Origin: Seribacter sp963934295
Lineage (GTDB): Bacteria; Verrucomicrobiota; Verrucomicrobiia; Opitutales; Seribacteraceae
Reading direction: 5' to 3'
DNA length: 64,000 bases
Assembly: GCA_963934295.1 (NCBI GenBank)
Contig: CAWVXY010000004.1
Span: forward strand, 62,001 to 126,000
Position numbers and translations under genes: made by a program. Each line of letters opens with the position of its first letter. Position 1 is the stretch's first letter. The notes beneath the pieces are model-generated. The model worked only from the letters and a program-made list of their open reading frames with translations, made no database searches and had not been told where the DNA came from. Positions 46,809 through 56,269 of this stretch are shown piece after piece.

Positions 46809-49568
46809 ATGCAAAATTTTAAATATTTGCTCCTTGTAACTACAATGTGTGGATTTTTTCTCGCTCAAAAATCAGGTGCTACCGAAATCAATCAACGCTA
46901 TAAAAAAGTTGGTAGCGAATACCAGATACTTGGCGATTCTATTTACCCCCAAATGCTTGACAGGGCTATACCCACGGGAGCAGTGGATATAAATCCACCC
47001 TGGCTGGCCTATAACCCTTGGATAAATGAGCCGGTGGGTGCCGGTCAACCAAAAGAAATTAGGAAAAGTGAAAAGAGAGAATTCGCTTTAAACCAAAAGT
47101 TGAATCGCAGGTACTACTTTGAACTTTCCCGGGATAAAGCATTTAAAAAGGATGTAATAAAAAGTGCCCCAAAAGCCTGGTCCTTTTTTAACCCGTATCA
47201 AAAATTATCCTCAGGCACCTGGTATTGGAGGGTCACTTTTGTGGAAAACCAGAAAATGTCTCCAAATTTTAAAGGTGTTGTTCACAGTTTTTATATCTCA
47301 GGAAAAGAGCGTGTTTTTGTACCGCCCTCAGCAGATAAAATGGTTGAACATATCAAAAAGCGCAGATCCCCCCGTGTCATTATGCCGGAGGAATTAGTCG
47401 GGAAGCTATGGAGTCAATTGCCTGATTGGGAAAAGAAGAATTTCTCTCAAATCATAAGTAAAGCCGAGGATGTAAAAATACTGCCTTATGATCATATGAT
47501 TAAAGTAGAGTCGGCCGGCAGATCAGAAAAAATTGTTAAAAAACTAATGAGTAAGATGGCCAATGACATAACTATAAAGTATACCACTGCCATCGACACT
47601 CTGGTGCGTGCTTATCTAGTGAGAGGAGAAGAAAAATATAAAAAGTCAGCCATCGAAAAATACACTCAACTATATAGACTGTACCCCGGATTTCAAAAGT
47701 ACTACACCAAGAAAAACTTCATGTCCACTTTTGGGGGTGCCCGGTATCTGACTACGACGATGTTACTTTTGGATGCCTGTAGTGAAAGCCTGGAACCCGA
47801 TATAAGAAAAGGCATGGTGGGCTTTAGTATGTCACGTATGACAAATGGTTCTGATAATTATAATGTTCAACTGGCACGTTCAGAGTACAAGATCTATGAT
47901 GCTCACCTTTGGCAGGGGGGAGTTCACAAGCCGATGTTTGCATCGATTGTTTTAAGCGCCTATCGTGATGATGCTGTTCAATGGTTTAGATATTATTATG
48001 AACTCTGGCTTTTTCGATCTCCAGCTGGAAGTAGGAACGATGGAGGGTGGCATGCCGGGTTAGGATACTTCGGAGTTAATGACAGAGCACTCTTGCAATC
48101 CGCCTGGGTATTGCAGCAAGTGTCCGGATTCAACTTTTACAACCAACCCTGGTACAAAAATTTCTCCAAATTCTTGTCTTTTTCTTCGCCGATAAATAAC
48201 CCACGAGACAGATTCGGGGATTTCACTGCAAAGAGTGCAAACGTAGGTACCGGAAAGGTTCACAATGCTCTTTCTACCATGCAATTGCACTTTGAACCGG
48301 ATAATTTCTGGCACAATTGGAGAGTTTCCAGGTATAAATTAAATACTAGCGACATTAGAAAAAACAGTCCTCTTGCTAATGCAAACAGGTGGTATCTGGC
48401 ACTGGCAAATGCAAAATTCGGAAATCCACCCAAAGTAACAAAGGTTGCATCACCGGATAAAACCATGCAGGCGGCCCTGTTTCAGGATCTTGGTTTCGTG
48501 GGAGCCTCCAGTGATATGAGCAATCCTGAAAACAATATGCACATTACCTTTCGGTCCACTCCCTTTGGTGGTATTAATCATTCCTTTTCGGCGCAGAATT
48601 CTTTTAATCTTTCTTATGGTGGAGATGCCTTATTTATCAATACCGGTCATCGTCACTCTACTGCACTTCACCAAGCCTTTGACTATAAGTTGAGTCGTGC
48701 TCACAATACAATAGCGCCGGACGGCATTGTTCAGTCCGATGGAATCACCGGTTTTGGCTGGGTGCCTCGCTTTGTGCATGGAGAGCAGTATACCTACTTT
48801 GTCGGGGATGCCTCAAAAGCCTATTCAGGGGACTTTGAGTTAAACGAGGAATTGGACATCTACAAAACCAGAAAGGGTGGACTGTATGAGGCAAAGGTTA
48901 CCCGATTCCGGAGACATGTTCTTGTGATAAGGCCAAATATAATGATCATCTATGATGAGTTGGAAGCCAAAGAGCCCTATGACTCGAGGTATAAACTCCA
49001 TTCGCACAATAAAATGACCCTGGCCGGACCCAATAGTGTAGCAACAGCCAATAAAGCAGCGAACGCAATGGCCCATATCTGGGGTTCGGGAAAATTAGAT
49101 ATAAATATCACAGATAAATACAGGTTCCAGGCAGTGAACTTAAGGGCCAAGGCAATCAACGGTAAGATACCTGATTTCCCGGACTCCTGGCATTTGGAAG
49201 TCAGTCCGGTGAAAAAAATGAACAACTTTAAATTCTTAACAGTTATTGAAATAGAGGCTAAAAATGGAAAGTATCGATATTGCAAACCGAAGAAAGTGGC
49301 AGATAATAAATTTATTGCCGGTGATTACACTATTCATTGTAATCTTGATTCAAGTACACCATCATTATTAAAGGTTTTCAAAAAGAACGAGAGTTTTGGT
49401 ATTTCCACCGGAGCAGCATCTTCAGAATTAAAAGTAGGAAATCAATCTTTTAAAGCCAAGATTCAGGGAACCACATTGTTTTTCGAAAAGGCAAGTGGAA
49501 AGGATTATGTTTCCACTCTTGAAGACACTCTTCCTGATACTTTGAAGTATGAAAATATATATAAATAA
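46809..49568 (+). CDS. heparinase II/III-like polysaccharide lyase (DUF4962 type)
   Basis: This 919-residue exported protein (signal to about 24, FFLAQKSGA) has an Ig-like leading region of about 180 residues, then an alpha/alpha toroid of the DUF4962 kind (about 180-560) with the aromatic/charged SRNDGGWHAGLGYFGVND near residue 410, and a heparinase II/III-type C-terminal beta-sandwich (about 570-910) with INHSFSAQNSFNLSYGG, INTGHRHS and the hallmark RAHNTI near 631. The Tyr/His pair for beta-elimination and His ligands for structural Zn are plausible in these places. Substrate is an acidic polysaccharide, perhaps sulfated or uronic, given nearby sulfatases. AAGGA sits about nine bases before the ATG. 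Sequence is AT-richer than the block to its left. Confidence 0.87.
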   Translation: MQNFKYLLLVTTMCGFFLAQKSGATEINQRYKKVGSEYQILGDSIYPQMLDRAIPTGAVDINPPWLAYNPWINEPVGAGQPKEIRKSEKREFALNQKLNRRYYFELSRDKAFKKDVIKSAPKAWSFFNPYQKLSSGTWYWRVTFVENQKMSPNFKGVVHSFYISGKERVFVPPSADKMVEHIKKRRSPRVIMPEELVGKLWSQLPDWEKKNFSQIISKAEDVKILPYDHMIKVESAGRSEKIVKKLMSKMANDITIKYTTAIDTLVRAYLVRGEEKYKKSAIEKYTQLYRLYPGFQKYYTKKNFMSTFGGARYLTTTMLLLDACSESLEPDIRKGMVGFSMSRMTNGSDNYNVQLARSEYKIYDAHLWQGGVHKPMFASIVLSAYRDDAVQWFRYYYELWLFRSPAGSRNDGGWHAGLGYFGVNDRALLQSAWVLQQVSGFNFYNQPWYKNFSKFLSFSSPINNPRDRFGDFTAKSANVGTGKVHNALSTMQLHFEPDNFWHNWRVSRYKLNTSDIRKNSPLANANRWYLALANAKFGNPPKVTKVASPDKTMQAALFQDLGFVGASSDMSNPENNMHITFRSTPFGGINHSFSAQNSFNLSYGGDALFINTGHRHSTALHQAFDYKLSRAHNTIAPDGIVQSDGITGFGWVPRFVHGEQYTYFVGDASKAYSGDFELNEELDIYKTRKGGLYEAKVTRFRRHVLVIRPNIMIIYDELEAKEPYDSRYKLHSHNKMTLAGPNSVATANKAANAMAHIWGSGKLDINITDKYRFQAVNLRAKAINGKIPDFPDSWHLEVSPVKKMNNFKFLTVIEIEAKNGKYRYCKPKKVADNKFIAGDYTIHCNLDSSTPSLLKVFKKNESFGISTGAASSELKVGNQSFKAKIQGTTLFFEKASGKDYVSTLEDTLPDTLKYENIYK

Positions 49569-49692
49569 AGATTACTTCGAGAAGTTAATGTAAAATAATT
49601 CTTTATTATTCCGAATTAATAACCTGCCCCGGAATGATAAAAATTGTGCCCAATATTGATGTTTGGTTAGGAGTTTTGTACGAACCAGTTCC

Positions 49693-49860
49693 TTACGATC
49701 CCGGTAGGACGCACAGGGCACAGATGATCTCATCCCCCGAAAAGGGCCACTTGTATTTCAGGCTCTTTTGGTACTGACCCTGGTGACTTTCCTCAACAGT
49801 CTGAGCCTGAAGAGCGAAAAATCCAAAGATGATTAAGGAAATGATGGTGAGTAGTTTCAT
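49693..49860 (-). pseudogene. 5' remnant of a second esterase gene (paralogue of the 45.4-46.3 kb gene)
   Basis: From an ATG at 49860 the minus strand encodes 55 residues before TAA. It begins with a signal peptide (MKLLTIISLIIFGFFALQAQ) and continues GQYQKSLKYKWPFSGDEII. This aligns with the intact esterase at 46288 (GQYQKNLKYKGPVTGDEII), in the same frame. The match decays at CALCVLPGS where the intact gene has YTLYLPPGYAKD, and no downstream part of the enzyme follows. The nucleophile, the HGAGG oxyanion motif and the rest are missing, so it cannot be functional. Confidence 0.85.
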
Positions 49861-50046
49861 GGCAAAATAGAAAGAAAATTAAGAAAGATTCCTTACTCCA
49901 TCGTTTCTAATCTTAGCTTGCAATCTGTAATCAAAATAAATTTGATTTATAAGAAACAACCAAATCGATTTATCTGAAACCGACTTTGTAAATGATCAAA
50001 TGAAAATGGGGACGCACCAATCTCCAATCACTCCCAGTTCAGAATT

Positions 50047-50592
50047 TTACTTTTTATCCTGCAGCAGTTCAGCAATTCTGGGTCGGGTTGCTTGTATCCG
50101 CTGGTAATCAAGTTTTAATCCGGCTGGCCCAAGTATTCCCTGAAGTAGATCATAAACGGGTTTTACCTCATCAAACGGAACAGTGACGGAATCGAGCGCG
50201 GTTGCTCCAGTATTATTTTTGGCACCGCGTTCTGCACCTTTTTCCAATAATTCTTTTACAATTTCAGTACGGCAGAAAAATGCGGCAGTAATAAGTGCAG
50301 TGGAACCTTCATTATTCTGAACTTCAAGATCAGCCCCGTTCTCAATCAATGTGAGTGCAGCTTCAGTTTGTCCAAACGTGGCAGCCGCAATCAACGGAGT
50401 GGAGCCGCTTTGCGGATCCTGTTCATCCAGCTTTGTACCTGCAGTAATATGCTGAAGGATCATTTCCACTTTTCCTTTTTGTGCTGCTTCCATCAGAGGG
50501 ATTTCAGGTTTTGTTATACCTTCGACTTGGTTATCACTGCAACCACTGAGCATAAAAAAAGTGAGGGCACTAATTATAATAATTTTTGTCAT
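50047..50592 (-). CDS. ankyrin-repeat lipoprotein
   Basis: This 181-residue lipoprotein (lipobox MLSGC, Cys18) carries about three ankyrin repeats between residues 30 and 150: PLMEAAQKGKVEMILQHI, TPLIAAATFGQTEAALTLI, TALITAAFFCRTEIVKELL, and a fourth degenerate TALDSVTV segment. The last 30 residues form a helical cap (DYQRIQATRPRIAELLQDKK). Ankyrin lipoproteins in Gram-negative periplasms act as binding scaffolds, some as catalase-linked or immunity factors; no such partner is visible here. It stands alone with 185 bp upstream of the esterase remnant. Confidence 0.87.
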   Translation of the reverse strand: MTKIIIISALTFFMLSGCSDNQVEGITKPEIPLMEAAQKGKVEMILQHITAGTKLDEQDPQSGSTPLIAAATFGQTEAALTLIENGADLEVQNNEGSTALITAAFFCRTEIVKELLEKGAERGAKNNTGATALDSVTVPFDEVKPVYDLLQGILGPAGLKLDYQRIQATRPRIAELLQDKK

Positions 50593-50629
50593 GTTACCGT
50601 TGTTTGTAAGTATATTTAAATTGTTCTTT

Positions 50630-50794
50630 TTATGTCAAGTTATGTAACCGAGCATGCCCACTTCTTTTCTCGCCTTCGTGGAAATTGAAAGAGTAGTTCA
50701 CCATCAGGTCATCCATCTTATCGGACATGACAAACGGAACGGCCCAAAGCCCTCCCCCACTCAAAAAGAACAGAATTAAAATGTGTGCTTTCAT
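50630..50794 (-). CDS. small secreted peptide ORF, uncertain
   Basis: There are 54 codons from ATG 50794 to TAA, with a convincing signal peptide (MKAHILILFFLSGGGLWA, cleavage near AVP) and a mature part of about 35 residues with DKMDDLMVNYSFNFHEGEK. It could be a true small exported protein or the stranded 5' end of a longer lost gene. It lies between the ankyrin lipoprotein and the broken sulfatase, on the same strand. No family was recognised. Confidence 0.35.
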   Translation of the reverse strand: MKAHILILFFLSGGGLWAVPFVMSDKMDDLMVNYSFNFHEGEKRSGHARLHNLT

Positions 50795-50813
50795 CTTTTT
50801 ATAAGATTAGAAT

Positions 50814-52191
50814 TCATTTTTTCTTAAAACGAATTTCATCAAGTAATATTTTATATTCCAAGGGCTGAGCTTTCCCTGGAGTGGATCGTCCTCTATCAAG
50901 GTAGCTTTGCAATAAAGAAGCCAACTTAGTCGCCACCTGAGGGTGTGTTCGAATAATGTTATTCGTTTCGGCTAAATCGAGATTCAAATCAAACAACTCA
51001 CGCTTATTGTGACCATGAACAATTAACTTCCATTTCCCTTTTCGAATCGCAAATGCTTTTTTTCCACTTTGCTGAACACTCGCCTCACGAAAAGGACCGA
51101 CCTGCTTGCCGAACAGACAATCGAGAAAGCTTACGCTGTCTTCGCCTGCATTATCAGGTAAAGGAACACCAATGATTTCCGCACAGGTTGCAAAGATGTC
51201 TGTGATCGAAATAATTTGATCACTTGTAGATCCCGGCTTGATCCTACCCGGCCATTTCGCCAAAAAAGGTTCACGGTGTCCACCTTCGTAGATACTTCCT
51301 TTATTATCCCGAAGCGGTGGATAATCACGCCCTGCTGCTCCATTATCTGCTGAGACTATTACGAGCGTATCATCGGCCAATCCAGTTGATTCAAGGATGT
51401 CTAAAAGTTGTCCCAGCATATCATCCCCCTGATAAACCCAGTCGGCGTAGGATCCCTTAGCCCCACCACCACCTTTTCCCACATATTCGGGAGCGGGCAC
51501 CACGGGTTTGTGCGGTGGGCACATTGGGAAGTATAGGAAGAATGGCTTTTCTTTATTACTCGATTGTTCTTTTAGAAAGTCAATTGCCCTTGCAATCATG
51601 AGTGGTTGGTTTTCGACAGGTTTAAATTCCCTCACAACGGTATCCTGTTCGATGACGGTCTGAATGTTTCTGGCATGAGTAAAGCCATAGAAATATTCAA
51701 ATCCAATTGCGTTGGGCCCACCGGTCATCTTTTCTCCAATTTTTAATTCATCTTTGGTTTTATTTTTTCCTTTTGTCTTAGGTCTGTCCCAATTCATACC
51801 CAGGTGCCATTTGCCAATGCAAGCGGTGGTATAGCCATTCCTTTTCAAATAAGAAGCTATGGTCTAATCGGGTATCAGGTATTAGGGGAGGTGAGAAAGT
51901 ACTCAACACACCAAATTGTCCAATTCGATGAGGATAGCGACCGGTAAGAAATCCATAACGAGTAGGTGTGCAACTGGCAGCGGAGGAATGGGCATCGGTA
52001 AAACGCATCCCTTCCTTGGCCATGCGATCAATATTGGGTGTTTTGAAAAGACTAGTCGGACGGTAAGAAGTTGGCTCTCCATAACCCATATCGTCGAAAA
52101 GAACAAAAAGGATGTTGGGCTTTTCCCTACCTTCGCTTGTAAAAGTAAAAATCGCTACAATCGCAAATAGGCAGCAGAAAAATCTTTTCAA
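50814..52191 (-). pseudogene. sulfatase broken by a one-base insertion
   Basis: Two overlapping minus-strand frames add up to a single sulfatase of about 458 residues. The first frame (52191 down to 51778) has the signal peptide, NILFVLFDDMGYGE and the modified-Cys site C-T-P-T-R (Cys74), then runs into RLDHSFLFEKEWLYH, which is out of phase. The second frame (stop at 50814) continues with ASYLKRNGYTTACIGKWHLG, the normal next motif, and VIVSADNGAAGRDYP. Removing one C near 51864 (plus strand) restores RLTIASYLKRNGY without a break. There is no homopolymer at the site. The C-x-P-x-R centre, metal residues and C-terminal half are intact, so the lesion is recent or is a sequencing error. Confidence 0.87.
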
Positions 52192-52202
52192 TTTACTAGT
52201 CC

Positions 52203-52976
52203 TTACCTTCTTTTCTGACTGAACATCCAGTCGTAAAATTCCTTACTTGAATAAACTACTTGTCGGGCATTGTGCCCCTGATCTTCATAGACTTTAATTT
52301 TAGCGATTTTGCCTCCGGCTTTTTTTATGGCATCAACTATTCGAACTGATCTCTCGGCTGGCACAACCTTATCCTTGGCTCCCGCAAATGCGTATACCGG
52401 CACCTTGGCTAAGTTGGCAGCCCATTGATCTAGGTCTGGAGTCACGTCCTTCGGTCCACCCGGACCGATCCCTCCCACTACGGGTGCAATCGCCGCAAAA
52501 TGTTGTGGGCTATTTCCACCCCATGTCCAGGAACCATAGCCACCCATACTGTTACCCGTCAGATAAATTCTCTTCGAATCAAAGTTCAAACTTGAACTCA
52601 GCCCTTTCAGCAAAAGATCCAAGTCACTGGCTTCCCAGGTTCCCCGTCCACCCACTTTCCGAGTACGGGAACATTGCGGAACCACAATGTGACACGGACC
52701 TTTTTTAAACTGATTGATTCCCTCAAGCAATGCTCGAGCTTGTCCCTGTAACCGCTTCACATCGCTTCCCACTCCACCCGCTCCATGAAGATAAATTAGA
52801 AGTGCAGGTTTCTTATCTCCCTTAATTTTTGCGGAGAATAAAAGATATTCAGGATTTAAACATTTTGTACTCTTTGAATATTCTAAATCCAAAGTCCGGA
52901 CTTTTGGCTGTTCGCGTTGTGCAAATAATGAACCCAGTAAAAATAAAGGAATGATTGCAATGAATAGATTTTTCAT
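52203..52976 (-). CDS. secreted alpha/beta-hydrolase esterase
   Basis: I prefer the ATG at 52976 (257 residues), the third Met codon of the frame, since the signal peptide MKNLFIAIIPLFLLGSLFAQ follows at once. The dienelactone-hydrolase/esterase-like fold shows IYLHGAGGVGSD, nucleophile Ser143 in LTGNSMGGYGSW, and His in EDQGHNARQVV, with the acid in GAKDKVVP. It begins only 11 bp upstream of the broken sulfatase in the same transcription unit. It probably removes acyl esters from the same glycan that the sulfatase acts on; that is inference. Confidence 0.88.
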   Translation of the reverse strand: MKNLFIAIIPLFLLGSLFAQREQPKVRTLDLEYSKSTKCLNPEYLLFSAKIKGDKKPALLIYLHGAGGVGSDVKRLQGQARALLEGINQFKKGPCHIVVPQCSRTRKVGGRGTWEASDLDLLLKGLSSSLNFDSKRIYLTGNSMGGYGSWTWGGNSPQHFAAIAPVVGGIGPGGPKDVTPDLDQWAANLAKVPVYAFAGAKDKVVPAERSVRIVDAIKKAGGKIAKIKVYEDQGHNARQVVYSSKEFYDWMFSQKRR

Positions 52977-53041
52977 ACCATTCATCATTCGAAAAAGCCT
53001 CTAAAAGAACAAGGCTAGATTACGCAATTTTGACTTATTTT

Positions 53042-54223
53042 TTAGTCCGCATCTCGCTTGTCAACGAATTCGTCAAAAACTTTTTTATCATGATTGATCG
53101 CACGGTAAGTACGAACATTATCTTTGATCTCAACTTCAATGACATGGCGGGTTGGTTCGAATTTTTCAACATACCAATACTCTTTGGCTCCGGGCTTCCG
53201 AGTCTTTACCCCCCAAGCTCCATCTCCAATATATAGCGTGCCATCTTGGTTTACTTTGTCCCCCTTCAAAAGTTTAGAACGCTTATAAACATGGTGATCG
53301 TTTTCAAAGGCAGCATCCAGACCAAATTGGTCAAACAAGGGAACCCAATGCTTTCTCATACTTTTACTGATGGGACTATTCAAACCGCCCTTCATAATTC
53401 CATAAGCTGGGAAGTGATAGAGAGCAAATAAGTGGGTACGATCCTTGCGAGAAGAGAGCGAGGATTGTAAAAATTCGACCTGACTTTCAATAGAATATGT
53501 ATGAGAGGAATCGAGTATCACCACGGATAAATCTTCGAATAGATCGATTGTGTAATAGGATTTCAGTTTTTGTGGAAGTGGGAACAGGTTATAAAACATA
53601 GGAGCTTCCTTGGGAGTTTTTCCATACCCGCCATTGACCTCATGGTTTCCAATCGCCACCACAAAAGGAATTGAATATCCGTCCTCGCTCACCGCATGAT
53701 CTGCGTATTCCTCAATCCAATCTAGCCACCGCTCCCACGACTGACCATTTGCATAAGCCAAGTCGCCACCCAGCAATGCAAAGTTGGGGGCACGGGAAGC
53801 CATCGCCTTCACCCCACCCTTGTGAAAATCGGGAGAATGCATCATATCCCCACCGGTCACAAAACTAATGCGATCGGGTCGCTTGACCGGTAAGGTTCGA
53901 GCACGAAATTCCTTATCGCCTAAAAATACCCGATAGCCTGTGTTGGGATTCAAACCTGTAAGTTGAACCTGACAAACCTCCAATCCCGAGCCCTTGTAAA
54001 AAGAATGTCTTTGAACCTCTGCAGATTGTGTGTCTTTTTGATCCGTTTTGCCCCAAAGAAAAAGGGTTGAATCTTTATCTTTCACTAACCAAATCACATT
54101 GAGCGTGGTGGAAGGAGAATCCGTCCAGGTAAAAAGAGCTTCCTCAATACCCTTAGCTCCCTTCAGAGAAAATGAGAGAACGACAGATGTAAATGTAAGG
54201 AGGATGGGAAAGGATAATTTCAT
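53042..54223 (-). CDS. purple-acid-phosphatase-like metallophosphatase
   Basis: This 393-residue exported protein (signal to about residue 23) has an N-terminal fibronectin-like part (LTGLNPNTGYRVFLGD) followed by a calcineurin-type fold. Its five metal-binding blocks are visible in order: TGGDMMHSP, LGGDLAYANG, IGNHEVNGG, ALYHFPAYG and ENDHHVYKRS. The order and spacing match purple acid phosphatase/metallophosphoesterase proteins that hydrolyse phosphate mono- or diesters extracellularly. The last block reads N-D-H-H rather than the more usual G-H-x-H, but keeps two His. It lies 53 bp from the esterase and 78 bp from the following fusion gene. Confidence 0.88.
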   Translation of the reverse strand: MKLSFPILLTFTSVVLSFSLKGAKGIEEALFTWTDSPSTTLNVIWLVKDKDSTLFLWGKTDQKDTQSAEVQRHSFYKGSGLEVCQVQLTGLNPNTGYRVFLGDKEFRARTLPVKRPDRISFVTGGDMMHSPDFHKGGVKAMASRAPNFALLGGDLAYANGQSWERWLDWIEEYADHAVSEDGYSIPFVVAIGNHEVNGGYGKTPKEAPMFYNLFPLPQKLKSYYTIDLFEDLSVVILDSSHTYSIESQVEFLQSSLSSRKDRTHLFALYHFPAYGIMKGGLNSPISKSMRKHWVPLFDQFGLDAAFENDHHVYKRSKLLKGDKVNQDGTLYIGDGAWGVKTRKPGAKEYWYVEKFEPTRHVIEVEIKDNVRTYRAINHDKKVFDEFVDKRDAD

Positions 54224-54301
54224 AAGGTTTATTGGAGATTTATAGATTGGGAGTTATGATTCAGTTCAGTTTTAGGGAGTTTTTACAAATAAATAAATTA
54301 A

Positions 54302-56251
54302 TCACTTAAGCAATAAGCTTCGCTCGGGCTCTCTTCCATAACCGGTCACCTTTAACTTACCCTGATGAACACTAATGATCGAGTAGGCATTATCTTCCGT
54401 CTCTACCATTCCTTTTAGGGTTAGGTAGTGAATACCATTCTTTTGACCATACTTCCCTTTGTGGTTGTGGCCATTTATGTATGCCTTGACGCAGGAGAAC
54501 TCTTCGAACAATGAAATGATTTCCCCTGCATTCCATAGGTTATGGGGATCTGCAGGATAAACAGGGAAGTGGCAAAAGACTGCCACTTGTTCTTTTTGTT
54601 TTTCCGCTTTCTGTAAGATCTTACGCAACCATGCCACTTGCTCACTTCCTACCGCTCCGTTCCACCTAGGAGAACGAATCTTATTCTCCCGGTAATATCT
54701 CTCTGCATCCTTATACTTAGGACTATTTTTGGGATAGGCATGAAAACTGACATCGTTCCCGTCCAACACGACGAACCGCCAGTCTTTCACACTGAATTCA
54801 TAGTATTTTGATTTCATACCCATTCGCTCAACTACCTTGCCTTTCAACTCGTCAGCCACTTCGAAATCATGATTTCCGAGAGCGTGATAAGCCGGCATTT
54901 GTAAGGATTGATAAATGGGTAGTACCTTATCAAAACTTGAGTAGTCACGATCGATAAAATCTCCTAGGTGGATCACAAACTCGAGATCATGCTTATTCAA
55001 CTCGGCGACACATTCTTTTAGCTTTCCGACGGAGGCAGAATAATGCCTCGAACCACGATTGGGTCCGGCACAATACTGACAGTCAGCAATCGCACCAAAG
55101 GAGAATTTATATTTGGTAGCATTCCTTTTTTGAGCAAGCCATGGACTCACTTTCTCGAACCATGCATCAGCATGGGCTTCCAACCCCGGTCCGCTAAAGT
55201 GAACCCCCTGTCCGTCACGCTCTCGTAATTTCCCTTTTAACTGATCAGTATCCGGGCCCTCCAGTGCTACTCCATTTTTCCACAGAGCAGCCTGAGCTGT
55301 GCGAATATTCGGATCCGCTTCATCACCCGGTACATGATAGGTGGCTTGTGCGACAAACCATGGAACATCCCATTCAAGATCTGCTCGGGTCTTTAAAATT
55401 AATTGGGTAAGATACTTTTCATAAAGAGGACCGGAAAGTGTGCGTGTGGGATCTTTTTGATTGGCATCACTCTCTCCCTGATGCCAGAGCACGGCACGAA
55501 AACCATTCTTTCCAAATACTTTCATACGCTCAATAAATCCGGGGTATATCTTCCCTAAACTTTCCCATTCGCCATCATTAATTTTTCGAACCTTGTTTTC
55601 AACGGTTGGAGGATTTGGAAACCTTGAGCCTTGGGGCAGCCATTCACGCACGCTGGTTCCACCCTGCCCGTAGGCGATAATTCCAATGGGTAGGTTCAAT
55701 TTCTTACTCAATGCATCACCGAGCAAAGGCATAATACTTCCACCCCTTCCACCGGCTCCCGGTTGTGGGTCAATTGCCAACTGCCATTTCTTATTATCGA
55801 AATCAAAAGCAGAAACCAATCTCGTCTTAGTTAACTGTTTTATCTCCCCGTAATTTCCAGAATTTGATTGGCCCGCTACCACAAATACCTCGCCTACACC
55901 GAACTGAACCACTTGAGATCGGTGATCGGGAGTCCTGCTATCTCTTACCTCAAGAGTATGCCAACCACCAGCCCGCACCCTAAGACGAGCAACAAATCTT
56001 TCATCTTTCCATTCGCCATTTGCGTTTTCCCAAGATCTATTTTTATCCAAACGATATTCCAGTGGAACGTTTTTAGAAACCGGTAATGAAGTAGCAACCT
56101 TAATTTCTACCCAAGCCACATTACCTGAATCTCTTTGAATGACCTGGTGTTCAACCGGGGAGATTATTCGATAGGTGAGTTCGGTCTTCTCGGCTTGGAC
56201 ATAGCCAATGAAAATGGAAAAAAGAACGGCCAACCATAGAACAACTTTCAT
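54302..56251 (-). CDS. fusion of SASA-type esterase and calcineurin-like metallophosphatase
   Basis: The protein is 649 residues with a signal peptide (to about 20). The first half (about 120-380) is a sialate-O-acetylesterase/SGNH domain: VFVVAGQSNSGN with Ser129, then ALLWHQGESDANQKD-like ordering (AVLWHQGESDANQ), and DGQGVHFSGPGL. The second half, from about residue 384, is a calcineurin-like phosphatase with GAIADCQYC, VIHLGDFIDRD, HALGNHDFEVAD, VFCHFPVYP and NGHNHKGKYG, close in pattern to Mn-dependent ADP-ribose/CDP-alcohol pyrophosphatases. Both active sites look complete, so one chain carries deacetylase and phosphohydrolase activities in the periplasm. A leading beta domain (21-115) may bind carbohydrate. 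Confidence 0.88.
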   Translation of the reverse strand: MKVVLWLAVLFSIFIGYVQAEKTELTYRIISPVEHQVIQRDSGNVAWVEIKVATSLPVSKNVPLEYRLDKNRSWENANGEWKDERFVARLRVRAGGWHTLEVRDSRTPDHRSQVVQFGVGEVFVVAGQSNSGNYGEIKQLTKTRLVSAFDFDNKKWQLAIDPQPGAGGRGGSIMPLLGDALSKKLNLPIGIIAYGQGGTSVREWLPQGSRFPNPPTVENKVRKINDGEWESLGKIYPGFIERMKVFGKNGFRAVLWHQGESDANQKDPTRTLSGPLYEKYLTQLILKTRADLEWDVPWFVAQATYHVPGDEADPNIRTAQAALWKNGVALEGPDTDQLKGKLRERDGQGVHFSGPGLEAHADAWFEKVSPWLAQKRNATKYKFSFGAIADCQYCAGPNRGSRHYSASVGKLKECVAELNKHDLEFVIHLGDFIDRDYSSFDKVLPIYQSLQMPAYHALGNHDFEVADELKGKVVERMGMKSKYYEFSVKDWRFVVLDGNDVSFHAYPKNSPKYKDAERYYRENKIRSPRWNGAVGSEQVAWLRKILQKAEKQKEQVAVFCHFPVYPADPHNLWNAGEIISLFEEFSCVKAYINGHNHKGKYGQKNGIHYLTLKGMVETEDNAYSIISVHQGKLKVTGYGREPERSLLLK

Positions 56252-56269
56252 ATCAAATTTACGAAAATA

